Shown here in pieces: positions 13,101-25,824 of a stretch of DNA of 64,000 bases. The stretch is taken from positions 20,933,358 to 20,997,357 of the forward strand of contig SFZH01000008.1 in the NCBI GenBank assembly GCA_021234535.1. Reading direction: 5' to 3'. The notes under the pieces were generated by a model that ran no database searches, was not told where the DNA came from, and worked only from the letters and a program-made list of their open reading frames with translations. Each line of letters starts with the position of its first letter. Positions within the stretch are counted from its first letter, which is position 1. Origin of the DNA: Stichopus chloronotus. Its lineage: Eukaryota; Echinodermata; Holothuroidea; Aspidochirotida; Stichopodidae. Made by a program: the position numbers and the translations under genes.

Positions 13101-16100
13101 CTTACACATGGCCATAGATGACATGACAATTTTTAAATTAATAGAAGAAACTAACAGAGAGTAAATTTGGACCTCATCAAAAAACTTGTTTTTCTCTTTT
13201 TACCCAAACTACAGGGCTCCTCAGAGCACCTGGCTTAATACTCCCACAAGGATCGAAATTTCAAATGCATGTAGGGATAGTTTGCACCTCTTTCCAACAA
13301 AGTGATGTAAAGTTCAGGAAATGTACAACAGTTACCAGAAAATGCAATAATCTTATAGAAAAATTTATAGTTCAGAGACCATGCTGCTCTTCTTTAGCCT
13401 GGTCTTAATCAGTTATGCCTTCTAAGTTGCAATGCTCAGGGAGGCTCTCGTTAGAACTTAGATGAGAACAGTGCAGTCAATCGTTGACCACCAGTCTACC
13501 TTCCTGCAATGCTTGTTTTTCCAGTCCAGAAGACATTTTTTCCTGGATTTTTTTCTTGATTCTGATAATTAATATAAGCTCTTTCAATAGATGACCTCAG
13601 TCTGAAGGAATAAGTAAATACAAATATTCAGAAGGCCAAGAAACTCCAAGGGTAGATTTCGAAGTTCACCGAAGAAAAAGCTCCCGCTATTCGACTAGAA
13701 GACTAGAACTTTCGGCAAAGGTCACGCTGTTAATAAATATCACTGTAACGGCTGAAATCCGAGGTCATGTGTCCCACTGTCCAGATAACTGGTGCATGAT
13801 GGTATCTTCGATACAGGTGTCTTCAGCAATTACTGATCGAAGTCGATGGGTAATATTCCACTCGTTGCAAAGTCGAGCTCCCTTACTGACAAAGCTGCAA
13901 ACGGGCTTAACTATTACAAACTTGTGATTATTCCCTGACTCTAAGGTAAATGCAAGTGGAAAGAAAGTAGAAAATTCTTCGAATTGCGTAACCTATAGTT
14001 TATGATTACTGTTTGAATTTCGATAGTTTTATGATAAGGTTGTAGAATAAACTGCTTGTTCAGTTGAAAACTTTGCATTGTGTTACCATAGAAATGTGTT
14101 TTTTTAATGATATCCTTCAGCCTTACATAATAGAGTCGCTAATATACATTACTTTTCGGGCACACTGTGTTTCACTAAGCACATGATATGAGTGATTGAC
14201 AATTACAAAAAAGGTTCTCATTTTTAAGATTTCTTAGCATATACGTACTTACTGATGTCGGTAATTTCCCCACCTATAGCAGGGTTTAAATAGTGGAAAC
14301 GGGTAGTAACGAGATCAAGCTAAATATTGTTCCAAAGTTGTTCCACAACTCTCAAGTCTGCAGATGTTAAACAAGCAGCTTGGAAAGTGATCTACCCTTG
14401 GATTAGAAATTCGCACAAAGTAGGGTGTACCTATACTGTAAAAAGCTTTTTTTGCCACATTTATTACTACTCAGCGTGTGGAGTTTCCTTTTTTTACCTG
14501 GTTTGTTTTGATTTGTTGATTTGTTTAAATATTACATGACCCATTTAATCCAAAATTTTCGTGAGTAATGACCACCTTCTATTTTGGATAAAAGTTAGTC
14601 TTACATTTTATTATTGCGAATCAACCACGTTTTGTGGATAGTAAGTTGTTTGTCGTTTATGAAAGAATGACCAACGTTATTATTAGTATTGAGTCAGTTG
14701 GACAAGAGCAAAAACATGATGGTGGTGATCATACGTTCAATGGACTACAAATTATTGGATTAAACACGAGTAGAAAAACAGGAATGTAAGCCAATGTATT
14801 AATTATCTTGCAAATGTCGTTAAATTGATGCATCAGTTGATATATACAGGTAAATATTTCAGATTGGAATACAACACTTTATGTTTGCATTAAGTGTAGT
14901 TAATATCTCTTAATCTTTTTACTTTGAGTATCCGACGTCTACCTGGATACATGCACCGAGGTACTGCAGGAACACTGAGGTACTTGGAAATGAACATTTG
15001 TTTACTTAGTGGCCTCGTTCAAATCTATATCCTCAATCGCACAACATACAGTTATAGTGTTCTTGGCAAATTTTTAGAAACAGAATCGGAGAATAACACG
15101 GAAAATATGTCACATGATTTTCTTAATAAGCAATCACTGAGAGAGCTTCCAGTATTACACGATAAGTGAAATTTCCAACCATTGGCACAGCTTACTTGAA
15201 TTTACAGAATGACTTAACGTAACTTTTACTTTTCCTTTGAGTGCAGATTAAGTACTTATTATATCTAAGCAATACCTCCTAAAAGCCTGTAGATAATAAG
15301 AGTGGTGCTAATTCTACCACCGATATGGTGATAAGCTAAATAATATGGTAAATAATGAGAGAATGAGAGCATTTGCTTTGGAAAATTATTTATTAAATTG
15401 CTTCCTTGGTAAACTTAATTGAACTCTATGATCCCTACTGCCTTGGTTCCCATCCTATTGGATTTCACGAACCCAGGAAACCTCATTTAGTATTTCTACA
15501 TCCTAGCACTCTGGCACTCATCATACGAAAGCTGTAAAAAAAAAGGGCACACTTCATTAGGCTACCCTAAAAATGTCTTTCCCCTCTCCTTTATTTGATA
15601 ACTACAACCCTATTTTTTTATTCATTTGTGTGGCATTCGCCGGTGCCCCCACGTTGGCCCCTGTGTAAGAACCAATTGTCTATATTGTTAACGTCGATGT
15701 GGATGTGATATTTGTCATAAACAATGGCAAATTGGACACTTTGCCACGTCACCTAATAACACTCAAATCTTACAAATGTATTATGCAAAGACATGGAATA
15801 TTTAAGAATGAAAGAAAACAACCCAGTATGATATCTCGAGAAAAAAAAAAGAATAAAAATAAAAAGAAAACCACTGTTTAATCATTTCAGTTTTGGAAAG
15901 AATTCTGCTTGCTCACCTGAAGAACATAAAATAATGATGATTCCAGGTTTAAGCTTAACCAGAAGGGTTTAATTTGGTACTATCAGAAGTACTAAATGTC
16001 TGGTGTTATCAAATCAAAGGAGATTTTAAACACTGCTAATTAATAAGAAAAACAACACAGGCCGTAACGTATAATCGTATATAAGCAATTACTAATTATC

Positions 16101-16965
16101 AAAGGCAATATGACCATTGTGTGTGTGTAATTGTTATTGTTAGTAAGTCCAGTGTATCAAAGAGATGAACATTGTAATTTCAATATTATCAACTTTCCTA
16201 GGTTATACCAAAATTAAAATACAACCCGCTCCATACATGTACCACAAATGCATCACATGGCATCACTACTACTTGCTATTTCTATTCAGCTATGGTAAAG
16301 AGAGAGAAGAAACCCTCATTTTTCACTCATTTGTTTGTTTATCCTTCACTGACAGAGTGACAAATAATAAGAAATCAATATTCTGTGACATTTAACGAAA
16401 TAACGCCTGTTTTGTAAAGTAACTTATTAAACAAAGTCATCACTTTTATCTATTCAACTTTATTAAGTATATCTTCCAGTTTTTATACAGTTGTCTTGGT
16501 ATTTTTTTTCCATGAATATAGTGCACTTTCTTAATTGAAAATAAGACGAATAAAATCTGTGTGATAAGATTATTGATATCTCACGTTGGGACAGACAGAA
16601 TGATGTCCATTGGAAATTTTCATTATTAGTTCGAAAATCTTCAGTTGTCATACAGTAATCTTAATAAAATCTAAATAAATGTAAGTTGTATTGATTGGCA
16701 TAATGTAATTAATCATAACATTTATTTTTGCTTGGATTACAGTATTTACGTATGCCGAAACTCAGGATAATTTCTTTTTGATATCAAAGGCTCTGTTACT
16801 GCAAGTGTTCTTCATCCCTCAAAAGTTTTCCTGATTTGACTAAGTTGATAGCCAAAATTAATGACAAGAACAAATTTGACCAGCAAAATACACTTAATGA
16901 CTTGCGATGTGGTGACATTTATAAACCATTCGTTTTCCTTTGACACATTTGAAGACAAATACTCA
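10159..16965. other. No supported gene; intergenic
   Basis: AT-rich DNA. The largest frame, 11017-11322 on plus (101 residues, Lys-rich), lacks any recognisable domain, splice signal or homologous copy here. The region 10159-10300 is the conserved 5' flank of the peptide gene at 10.1 kb. No repeats were resolved by eye. Confidence 0.4.
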
Positions 16966-17226
16966 TCACCCCACACACTCACATCCCAAAACCACTAAAG
17001 TCCTGTCAGTCTTGCATCCTGTCAAAATTCCTCCATATGTGTATTCAAAACAATGGGTCCATGTGTTCACTGTGTAATATGAACGAGCTACTCTGCATTT
17101 TTCGAATATGCTGTCAGTCAAAGAGTAGAACCAGTTAGGAATTTTGCCATCTAGAAGCAAATGTTTTAACTTGGGTTGATAAATTACTACCGTTAAGGAA
17201 GTGATGAGTTGCATGGACAATGTCAA
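16966..17226 (-). CDS. Possible degenerate Kunitz-like exon
   Basis: An open minus-strand frame contains EKCRVARSYYTVNTWTHC followed by FEYTYGG. The spacing C-x14-C-x2-[FY]-x-Y-G-G with an aromatic pair after Arg matches the core of Kunitz/BPTI domains (R-W-Y-Y..C..F.YGG). The Cys and Asn expected after YGG are missing, and later cysteines are oddly placed (GCK, then GCEC). A possible exon runs from acceptor gactgacag at 17110 to donor GGGAT|gtgagt at 16983. If real, it is a Kunitz-type protease-inhibitor domain or a decayed one. It could also be chance. The rest of the domain's N-terminal half is not obvious. Confidence 0.25.
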   Translation of the reverse strand: MTLSMQLITSLTVVIYQPKLKHLLLDGKIPNWFYSLTDSIFEKCRVARSYYTVNTWTHCFEYTYGGILTGCKTDRTLVVLGCECVG

Positions 17227-17698
17227 AGCTTGCTTAAATTAATAGTCATGAATTACTGGCACATTGTCCTTGAATTGTTAAATACAACGTTACTTAAAGA
17301 CCTTAGACAAGCATTCAGTTACTGAAGTGTTGTTGTCAGAATAGAACTGTTTTTGTATATCTGGTCTGGGAAGTTTGAGGAGTCCTGTTGTTATCCACGT
17401 TATGCTGATTTGTTGAGGGTGCACTGTTTTGTTACTTTGATACTGTATGTCTCATCGTAGCTCTTAATATGAAGTAATAATAAATAATACGAAATAAACA
17501 AACGGAGCACATAAAATACTTTGGTATTCATGATATACGATCAAAAACCCTTATTTTCAGCCTTTCTTACATTTAATGACGAGATTGAAGAAATCAACCT
17601 GTGATAACGATGTACATATGAAATCTCAAGACAGGACATCTAGGATTATTCACTGTTAAGATTTGCATTTGAGCGCAGTATGCATATCAATCATCAAC

Positions 17699-17887
17699 TT
17701 AGGTAAACAGCTGTCGTTGTTTGTATAATGGACAATGGACATTATATCCTAATTGGTGACATGATTCATTACTGATATAATATTGCAGAGAACAAACCTG
17801 TGGCACATCCTCATGTTGTAATGTAAAAATCAGGAAAACTATGCACATCATCCAAACCACAATGCTATTCTGGATAAAAGATGACAT
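17699..17887 (-). CDS. Small open frame with signal peptide, unrecognised
   Basis: Starting at ATG 17887, the frame opens MSSFIQNSIVVWMMCIVFLI, a plausible signal peptide or membrane anchor, then FTLQHEDVPQ. Two readings are possible. An exon may end at CAG|gtttgt (17798) as exon 1 of a longer gene. Alternatively the frame continues as a 62-residue secreted peptide with three Cys after the signal and an N-glycosylation site (NES). It lies about 0.6 kb upstream of the Kunitz-like exon on the same strand, but the phases do not match with the acceptor I identified. No homologue is recognised. Confidence 0.25.
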   Translation of the reverse strand: MSSFIQNSIVVWMMCIVFLIFTLQHEDVPQVCSLQYYISNESCHQLGYNVHCPLYKQRQLFT

Positions 17888-20800
17888 GAAACCTGAAAAG
17901 TTGGTTACTGGCTATTTCACTGGGCGGTCAATTTCATAGTGTTGTACTGCATGCGCCAATTTGAGATTGATGTCTTATGAAGATGTCTTATTCTTGTTGT
18001 ATTGAGAGAGGAACGTGAAAGTGATCCTACAAAGAGGTATTATAACTGCATAGGTCTATAGCATTGGCTTAGGTTAATAAAGAAATGAAAGAGGGGAGGG
18101 AATGTTATCAGTCACTTCCGAAATATAAACGTTGATATGCTCAACTAATACTTGTTATGTTCACTCACATGTAAAATATTAACAATTAAGTAATTAAGTA
18201 GTGTATCGACTGCATATTCATTACATGAGCAGCAACAAGAGCGTTGTGAATATATCTGCCTATTATCAGCTGCAGACATAAGAACCGATTCTAATATGTT
18301 TTACAAAAGTTTCCCCATGTAAAATGTTAGCGTCTTGAAGCAGTAAAAAGTTACCGACGTATTTTCAAGAATACCCTTTAAACTTGTGACCAAAAATAGG
18401 TTTTTTAGTTGGTACTTTTAATACCATACGACATGATCATTCCACATTAACTTGTCATACAATAACACATTTGGTGTGGCTTGTATAATTCTTTCTCCAG
18501 TTTACTTAAACCGATATAAACCTTTGATTAAAGGTGAGTTGCCTTGGTAATGACAGTGAATGATATCATTGTCAATGTTTACTCAAACAGACATTTTAAG
18601 AGAATTTGCCTTCTTTTAGAATGTCAAATTATGCTCATATGACAACAGATTACTTAACCTTTAGTTTATAGTTGCTTATTCACATTAACATAATTACCGT
18701 TATAGGAGAGCAAATTTTATTAGACTCTTAAACACTTTCAGCAATATTGTTACAGATGATACTTGTATCTTCAAAGATGTTTAAATGTGGTAGTTTACCT
18801 TCAAGAAATATGAGGTCAATAAATATTGGCACATCGTACCACCTTTAACTCTTTTCATCCTTTTAAATAGACTAGTGAGCATAAAGGTAAGGATGTCTGA
18901 GTTGAACAAAATATAATTTGCACTGTACATATCAGCTGATGTGATTTATCAAAGTCTTGCAGGAAGTTACCGCCAAGCGGTAAAGGAGTGACGGCGTTTA
19001 AACAACAAGAAGTACTCGCTCATTTTGTGACATGTCTGCTGCCAAGACGGTGGTCACAAACAGAGAAAAAAACACTTATCGTCAATCTGAGTTTCATGAT
19101 GATTCTAAGAAGTCAAATCCAGCTGAAAGGGTGTATGACGGTGCAATTATTTATTATAACGTATTCTCCCCTTGACTAAGTGTCAATAGATAACGTCAAT
19201 CCATAAGTAGTTTTCCGTATCTGTAACTGTGCTATAACATATTAAATCCCTGCAATATATATGTTATATATGTCGTCTGCTCGACAGGAGGAATGTACTT
19301 GGTGATTGCTGAAAAGGGAAATATAGCAAATTAAAAATTAAAAATTAAAAAGTAACAACAGCTTAGTGAAAATTAAAATGTCTGGGGAGACACTTCTACT
19401 CTTTAGCTAGACACTTTTTTTTCTTGTGGCATGTGGGCAGTTCGTACTTCGTGCATGGTCGTCTCTTCAATTAAGGAATATGAACTATTTACAGTCCGTA
19501 AAGGCATTGTCTGTCTAATATTTATAAATTGAACAAAGCGTGGAAATGTTAATTCTCGTTAGACTTTGCAAATTTTTGTTTTCTAATGTTTTTCATGCAA
19601 TTAAATTAACAGAAAGCTATTCCATTGCACCTCCTTGGGCAATACTGGAGTCGCCATCACTTTTTAATCCGTACCCTATCACCCTGTATTAAATGAACAA
19701 TTTTTCCCTTAGTTCACTTACTAATGATGAATGTGATATTATTGAGGCATTTTTAGATTATGAGATTTATCACGACTACACTGAATAATAAGATGGGGAT
19801 CAGTTTCTGAGGGACTAGTGCCTTTTGGTAAGGACATTTGTCTTTTGGTGTCTACTTGGGCAGCTACTTATTGACACTACTGAATCAAGAGCATTTTGTC
19901 ATCTGTCTTCATCTTACGTAAAGGGAGGAAACACGAAACCTCTTATTATTTGTCCCTCATTATTTATTCACTGACGGAATATTTAATAGTAAAAAGAAAC
20001 TCGTCGGTATTCAATTTACTAACTTTTCGTCCGTTGTGAATAAGGTTACCAAACAAAACAAGTATTGCAACAGTTTGCAATATTAGCAAATGCGCAAATG
20101 AATATTTATTCCGCTTCCATCTTAATTTAAAAAACAAAAACAATCAAATCAATTATCAAATCAGTTAATTTATACTGTACAATAGCCTCGTGTCAAATAC
20201 ATCTGCAAATTAAATTGAGAGATGGGTGAAGTAAAACAAGTCAAAGAAGACACATGTTCATTACCTCGCAGGACTTATTTCAACCGCACTAGTTTGAAAG
20301 CTATCCTGTCGTTGATTGTTGGCAAGTCATCTAAATAAAATACCTAAAAATGACAACAGGGTCTATTTCGATGGTACATATAGAGTGTCTTTACACCAAT
20401 CTAGTCCACTAGATGTGTACACTTTCGTTTGCTATAGCAAACTAACAACAAGTTAAAGACGGCTTGTGCGGTCTGGATTTTAGCGACGGGAATGAAGGGT
20501 AGGTGGAATGAAACGTCTGAACAAGACATATTTACTGAATTAAAAGCAACTCATTTTTAGGTATGTAATTCTTATTCTGTTCGGACGAAAGTTTCAATGC
20601 CGGAACGAGTTGCTAGACATTTGCACTTAATATCCCCTGCCTGTTTTGAAATTTCCATAGCAGGACCTGTTTCGAGATAATGTCGACAAATGATACTCAT
20701 CCTATGAAAGTTGACGTTTCTGGTATTAAACCATTTCACACAGACGACTAAAACGTTATTACAACGGTGCCATCTTCAAAATGAGCCAATTCATATACAT

Positions 20801-22165
20801 CAGATTTCAAAATGAGAAGCACACATATATTTACAGAATCGTTATAATGTTATAAGAGTCTACACAAAACTGACTCACACATGTAAAAATAATACAGTGC
20901 GTAAAATGGTGATTATTATTACGTCATAACAGCATTACGAGTCTAGGAGAATATTGCGCACAAGTAAGTTCAATATAGTGTGTGTATAAAGAGTACGTAA
21001 CAATACGTCATGGGAGACTAGATATTTAACTGTGACAACTATCACCAAGATAGCACGTGCCCTGAATTGAAAGTAACTACTACACAAGAATAATATTACA
21101 AACATTCTGGAAGATCCTAGGACCTTTTTCTGTTGGTGGAAGGTAGCCATCAATCGAGAGCTACTATTGGTATAGACAGTTAAGTTAAACATCCACGATA
21201 CATACATCTAAACCTAATCTGAAAACGGTCTAAGTGTAGTTCATATGTGGATGAGTTATTTTAGGAGTCAAGAAAAAAAAAGTTGGACAGGAAATAGGTG
21301 GAAAAACTGAAGACGCGGTTGCATCGACAGAAAACTTTATTTGCTGCAACCGATACTAACACAAGTAAAGATCTAAGTAAAAAACACATACTTTACCTGT
21401 GCACTTTTTTATTGATCGTCTTAACAATTTTCCGTGCTTGAAAATATTTCGTTGTTCTAATAACATTTATTAGTTCTTTGACTATAGGGAAAAAAAAAAT
21501 TGAAGGAACTGGACTGGTGCACAGTCCAATTCCTGCGACAATAACGACAATAACGTTTTTAAAACAAAAACCAAAATAACTTTTCATATTTTATTTTAGC
21601 TACAGTAATGTATCTATATAAACGCAATTTTATATAATTATAAAGAAAGTCGTTGCCTTCGTATTTATGAATTTGCAACGTTTTGCTACGGTGATTATTT
21701 TTAATGTTAACCTTATTAAAGAATGCAGAATTTAATAATGTAGTAATGTTAATATGTAATGCAAACCAGGAATAAAGTTAAATAACATTTGGTGGATTAT
21801 TGAACTGTAAGAGTGTAGTCCTTAATAACTCAATGACTCTGATCAGCATGAAAATAGTCAAGGTCAGCGTCATTAATACAACTAATGACGATACTATCAA
21901 CTTAAAATCCAAGACTCCATTATCTTGCTGTATTTATTAAAGGTATACTTTTCACCAAATTGATGAGGGTCCATGGGCCATATCATTGCATGGTTGTGGC
22001 TTGACTTGATACTAAGTCTTTCATCCAAGCTGAGCCCTCTTAAAATTAAAATCTTTATTTTACCTTTTATGAGCATTAAGTTTTATACCAGTAATAATAC
22101 ATTTCTGTTGTTTCAATTCAAATTGATCCATTTGGCTTTCTTGATAACCAAACCTACATCGTCTT
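17888..22165. other. No supported gene; intergenic
   Basis: AT-rich DNA with scattered short open frames that carry no recognisable features. A small tandem of 'aaaattaaaaatt' units sits at about 19331-19355. Nothing else is supported. Confidence 0.4.
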
Positions 22166-22268
22166 TCAATTTCTTGGACTACGAATAGATGGAAACCAAA
22201 TGTTCTGTTTTCTTCTTTCTATATATTCCTCTCCTGGTCGTCCCGGTGCACCTCGGATGACCAGATCG
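22166..22268 (-). CDS. Collagen-triplet secreted peptide, exon 2 only (short form)
   Basis: After a minus-strand acceptor (gacag, 22271-22269), the exon reads one base plus DLVIRGAPGRPGEEYIERR, continues KQNIWFPSIRSPRN and stops at TGA. This is 33 residues, the same length as the 30.7-kb copy. Three Gly-X-Y triplets (GAP, GRP, GEE) follow DLVIR. Past the stop, a shifted frame still resembles the long-form C-terminus ('KDDVGLVIKKA'), so the short form arose by a small deletion. An AATAAA lies about 107 bp downstream (22054-22059). No intact signal exon lies between here and the next gene. A very decayed relative may sit near 23.1-23.2 kb. It could be a pseudogene or an alternative second exon for the 27.7-kb signal exon. 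Confidence 0.55.
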
Positions 22269-25200
22269 CTGTCAACGATAAAGAGTTTTCGCATTATTCA
22301 ACTGATAATTATAAAGGTTGGTCCAGCCACAAATGTAGCATTGGTATGTTAAAGAGTAAGTAAGTATCACTATTACAGTGAAACTTCGATTCCATTCCAA
22401 TATGTGGTTACCGAAATGTGGGCAGTTGAAGTTGACACATTCGTTACCACAAGTTAACTTGTATAAAGCAGGGGTTTTTCCTTACGGGAGCTATGAGAGC
22501 GTGAATGAGCGAGTGGTATGAGAGTTGGGCGACCTTCACATAAACGGTATACAAGCATACCGCCTATTGACTTCAAGGTCAAAATAATAAATCTAATAAT
22601 GGAAAAACAAAAGACTCTATGGAGATGATATCACTCCTGTTTGTTTTAAGGTCACGGTTGTTAGCAAAGGCCTTCAACTGATAATATCTCGAGAACCACG
22701 CATGGTAACTGAATGGACGTTTCACCAGAATGATGAGATTAACTTACTCTCAAACATAGCAAAGCTAACGTTGTGGTTGGATTATCCTTTTAATCATTTA
22801 ATAGTTTACTACCCAATTGTGGGGGTTCTTTCTGGCTGTGATTGCGATGAAGAATAACGGGAGATTGTCTTCCAGAATCTTGTATTGCAATCCTGTTACA
22901 ATTCGAGGACTTTAAAGCATTCCTTTAAAAAGTTAAGGTAAGGTAAGTTCGGTTGCCGTTTGCAGTTGTGACTAATCTTAGAAAAGAAATCCTGTACGTA
23001 CTATACAAACTATTGTTAAATTGTATTTAATACTTTGCAAACAAGTGAAAACTCCCTAAGCCGTGGTGAATATTGTGATATTCCAGTAAAGTACAATAAC
23101 TTCCTGGGGACCTATAAGAAACGTTGACACACCAAAATAGCAAGTGCAGCGGTCATTATCATCGACACCAAGGTAAGAAAGTAAATTTATGCAATATTTG
23201 TACATAGAAAATCAAGCTGATGATTGCATCATATTATATCCAGTAAGGTCATACATTGATATAAATATTGGATCTATTTTAATACACTCTCTCACAAATA
23301 TCTAATGAAGTCAGAAAAAAAACAAAAATGAAAGTAAAAGAAAAAAAAAACAAGAGCAAAGTGTGTCGATTAGAAATATTATAAGCAATATTCAAGGTGA
23401 AGAAAATGCAGAGACTAGGTATTTAACAGAAAATCACATTTCGGACTCATATTTAGTACAGAGGTCAATTACAGAAATAAATTTAATGTTATCTTACACA
23501 AAATGTAAATATCTTACATTTTGTTATGTTATGAAGTCTTTTTAAACATGCAACATGTAACTTACTTTGATGCATTTCGACAACTTTGATGCTGTCATAA
23601 TTAACTGAACAATATCTATCTTATGCTATTCAATCGTTTAAGCAGACCCCTGAATATGTATTCTAGAGGTCTAAAACTATGAGTTAATTCTAGTTTGCAA
23701 AATAGGTCTCTCGAGGGAGGCTTCCGACTCTTTTATTGTGTCAGAGGCTCTGATACTGCATCTTAAATTTAAATAGTGCGTTCATATAATATCATATTGG
23801 TCGATCCTGATGCATTCCCTGTCTCTGATGGTCCTTCCAGTAGAAGAAATATTTCCTAGCGTGATCGTTGATAAAGCGAAAAAAAAAGAACAAAACTACG
23901 AGAAAAGCTAATTCTAATTTCAAAATGGAAACTCTCTTTTGTTCTATTTGGTACACTGTAAAGCATTGCATCCGTATGTGATAATGTCTTACAGTTTGCA
24001 ATACCGATGGTGAAAAATGTTCCCGAAATTTTATTTAACCTCTTGGAAGAATAACTGCCATCAATTAGGATAAATAAAGCATAACAGTTGTTTGACAAAT
24101 TTTTCAGGTCAACTTGGTGTTGGATGAATAAATTCACCAAATTTCTTATTAACTTAATTGTTTTCGATGTTGTTAAATCAACAATATAACTTTCAGTGTA
24201 ACTCAGATTTCTTCCTACATCACCTTGTTTCTCCCAATGAACCGTTAGTGGTTGACAACTTTATGGGGCAAATTTACTTGGTCGACACTAACTCACTTAC
24301 GTTAGCTTCACTTTGTTTGAATAACTAAATTTTATGTCAAATTCAAGGCATTCAATTGCATTCAAAACACAATAGATTGAGCTCTTTTTGCTTTGGGGTA
24401 CATGAGAACCTAATTATGAATATCTGTGAAAAGCAATTGTTAACATCTACAATTTACGTCAAGTTTTAACTTTTCTGCATATTTGAAATGTAACTGCACT
24501 TCCGATAAGACCAGAAACCTCTTTTTTAAGTGAGTTTCGAGTAACAGATTTTAATTTGCATTGGAAGGTAATAAATGAGGTGATATCTAAGAAAAATAAG
24601 TTTCAATCTGAGTTGGAATAAAAAAAAATCTGTGTAGTGTACGGTTCCATTATGTTCTTATTTATTTCTTTTTAAACAAGAAATGTCAGGTGCACTTGAT
24701 ATCATACAACGTATAATGTACAATTTAGAAGAATATTTCCTTCAGAATGCCGAGTATGCTTTAGGATGTGTAATGACAAAAATCAAATACACGTTTTGTC
24801 GAGTTTTGGCTTTACAAAGTTCGAATGCTTTTCACACATACAAACAGAACCTATTATAGACGATTTGGGCTTCTCAGAATAAAAAGAGTTATTGTTTTTG
24901 AGTAGTAGATTTTTTGCCAGAATGAATTTTAACCAATTTGCATCTAGTTGGTTATTATCGTAAAAACCTGAGTAATATCCTTTCAAAATGTGTGAAACAA
25001 TAAAAAGACGGCAAATTGCTGTTCGCTATCATCATATTAATTGCTGTTAAGAGCAAATGAGCCTGTAAAAGAGAGAAGCGATGTGAGGGCACAGACAGCT
25101 CAGTTAATAGGACAATAAAAAAATCTGATAGAGTCTCCTATTTCAATGCGACCTTTGGTTTACCTTTTTAACCTACACAGGACAATAATATTTATTTAAA

Positions 25201-25824
25201 ACAAACAACACTAACGTTTATTTTGACTTGCCGATATTAATTGGTTACATTCAGATAAATTACAAGAACCAGTTTTACGTGATGCCGTTATACAAAATAA
25301 TATACGTGGCAGTTGTGGACTAATTATTTTTTAAGGTTTGCTTAAGTGTTGAACAGAAATTAGTCTTACATAATCTGAAAAAAGCTGAATGAGATGAGCT
25401 TAATGTGGTATCTATCAAGATATGTTGTTACAAGAATTCGTCTTTTTGGAACAGTTTTCATACAAAAAATATGTGTTGTTACACTTTTCTATATCAGGCA
25501 ACTCATGTGACCGTAACTAATGGTCGCTCAAACAACTATCCATTTACATTCAGTCAATTAACTACGGTATTTACTTCCTCTTAAATAAAGAAGGTATTGT
25601 ATGATTGGGAGTAGATGGCTGGGGTTGGTGGAGTTAATTATTAGATTGCTAAGCAATTTGCTGATGCTTAGATTTTGACATTACATTGCAAAGTAGATCA
25701 ACTTTACCTTTAAGTCTCGTAAAACGTAACTGTTATCATGAAATGGAAACAAACCGGACAAATACTTTGTGCACTTTTACAGTCTCTCAGCACTATACAA
25801 TGACGTTATTCCTGTTATCTTGGA
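22269..25824. other. Intergenic; dispersed repeat and possible decayed signal exon
   Basis: This holds copy 2 of the dispersed repeat (22575-22770). At about 23130-23200 the plus strand ('ggtcattatcatcgacaccaag') loosely resembles the plus strand over intact signal exons ('ggtcattagtagacacaagac'), but no start, frame or donor survives. No other gene is supported. Confidence 0.35.
22575..22770. repeat. Dispersed repeat, copy 2
   Basis: This aligns in the same orientation with 100-320 (shared blocks listed there). No terminal inverted repeats or target-site duplication could be defined by eye. Confidence 0.6.

Noticed and set aside
23560..23620. Possible signal exon with a 'caaagtaagt' donor upstream of the 22.2-kb exon.
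   Set aside because: The frame MTASKLSKCIK is not a signal peptide and similarity to real signal exons is limited to a few bases at the donor.
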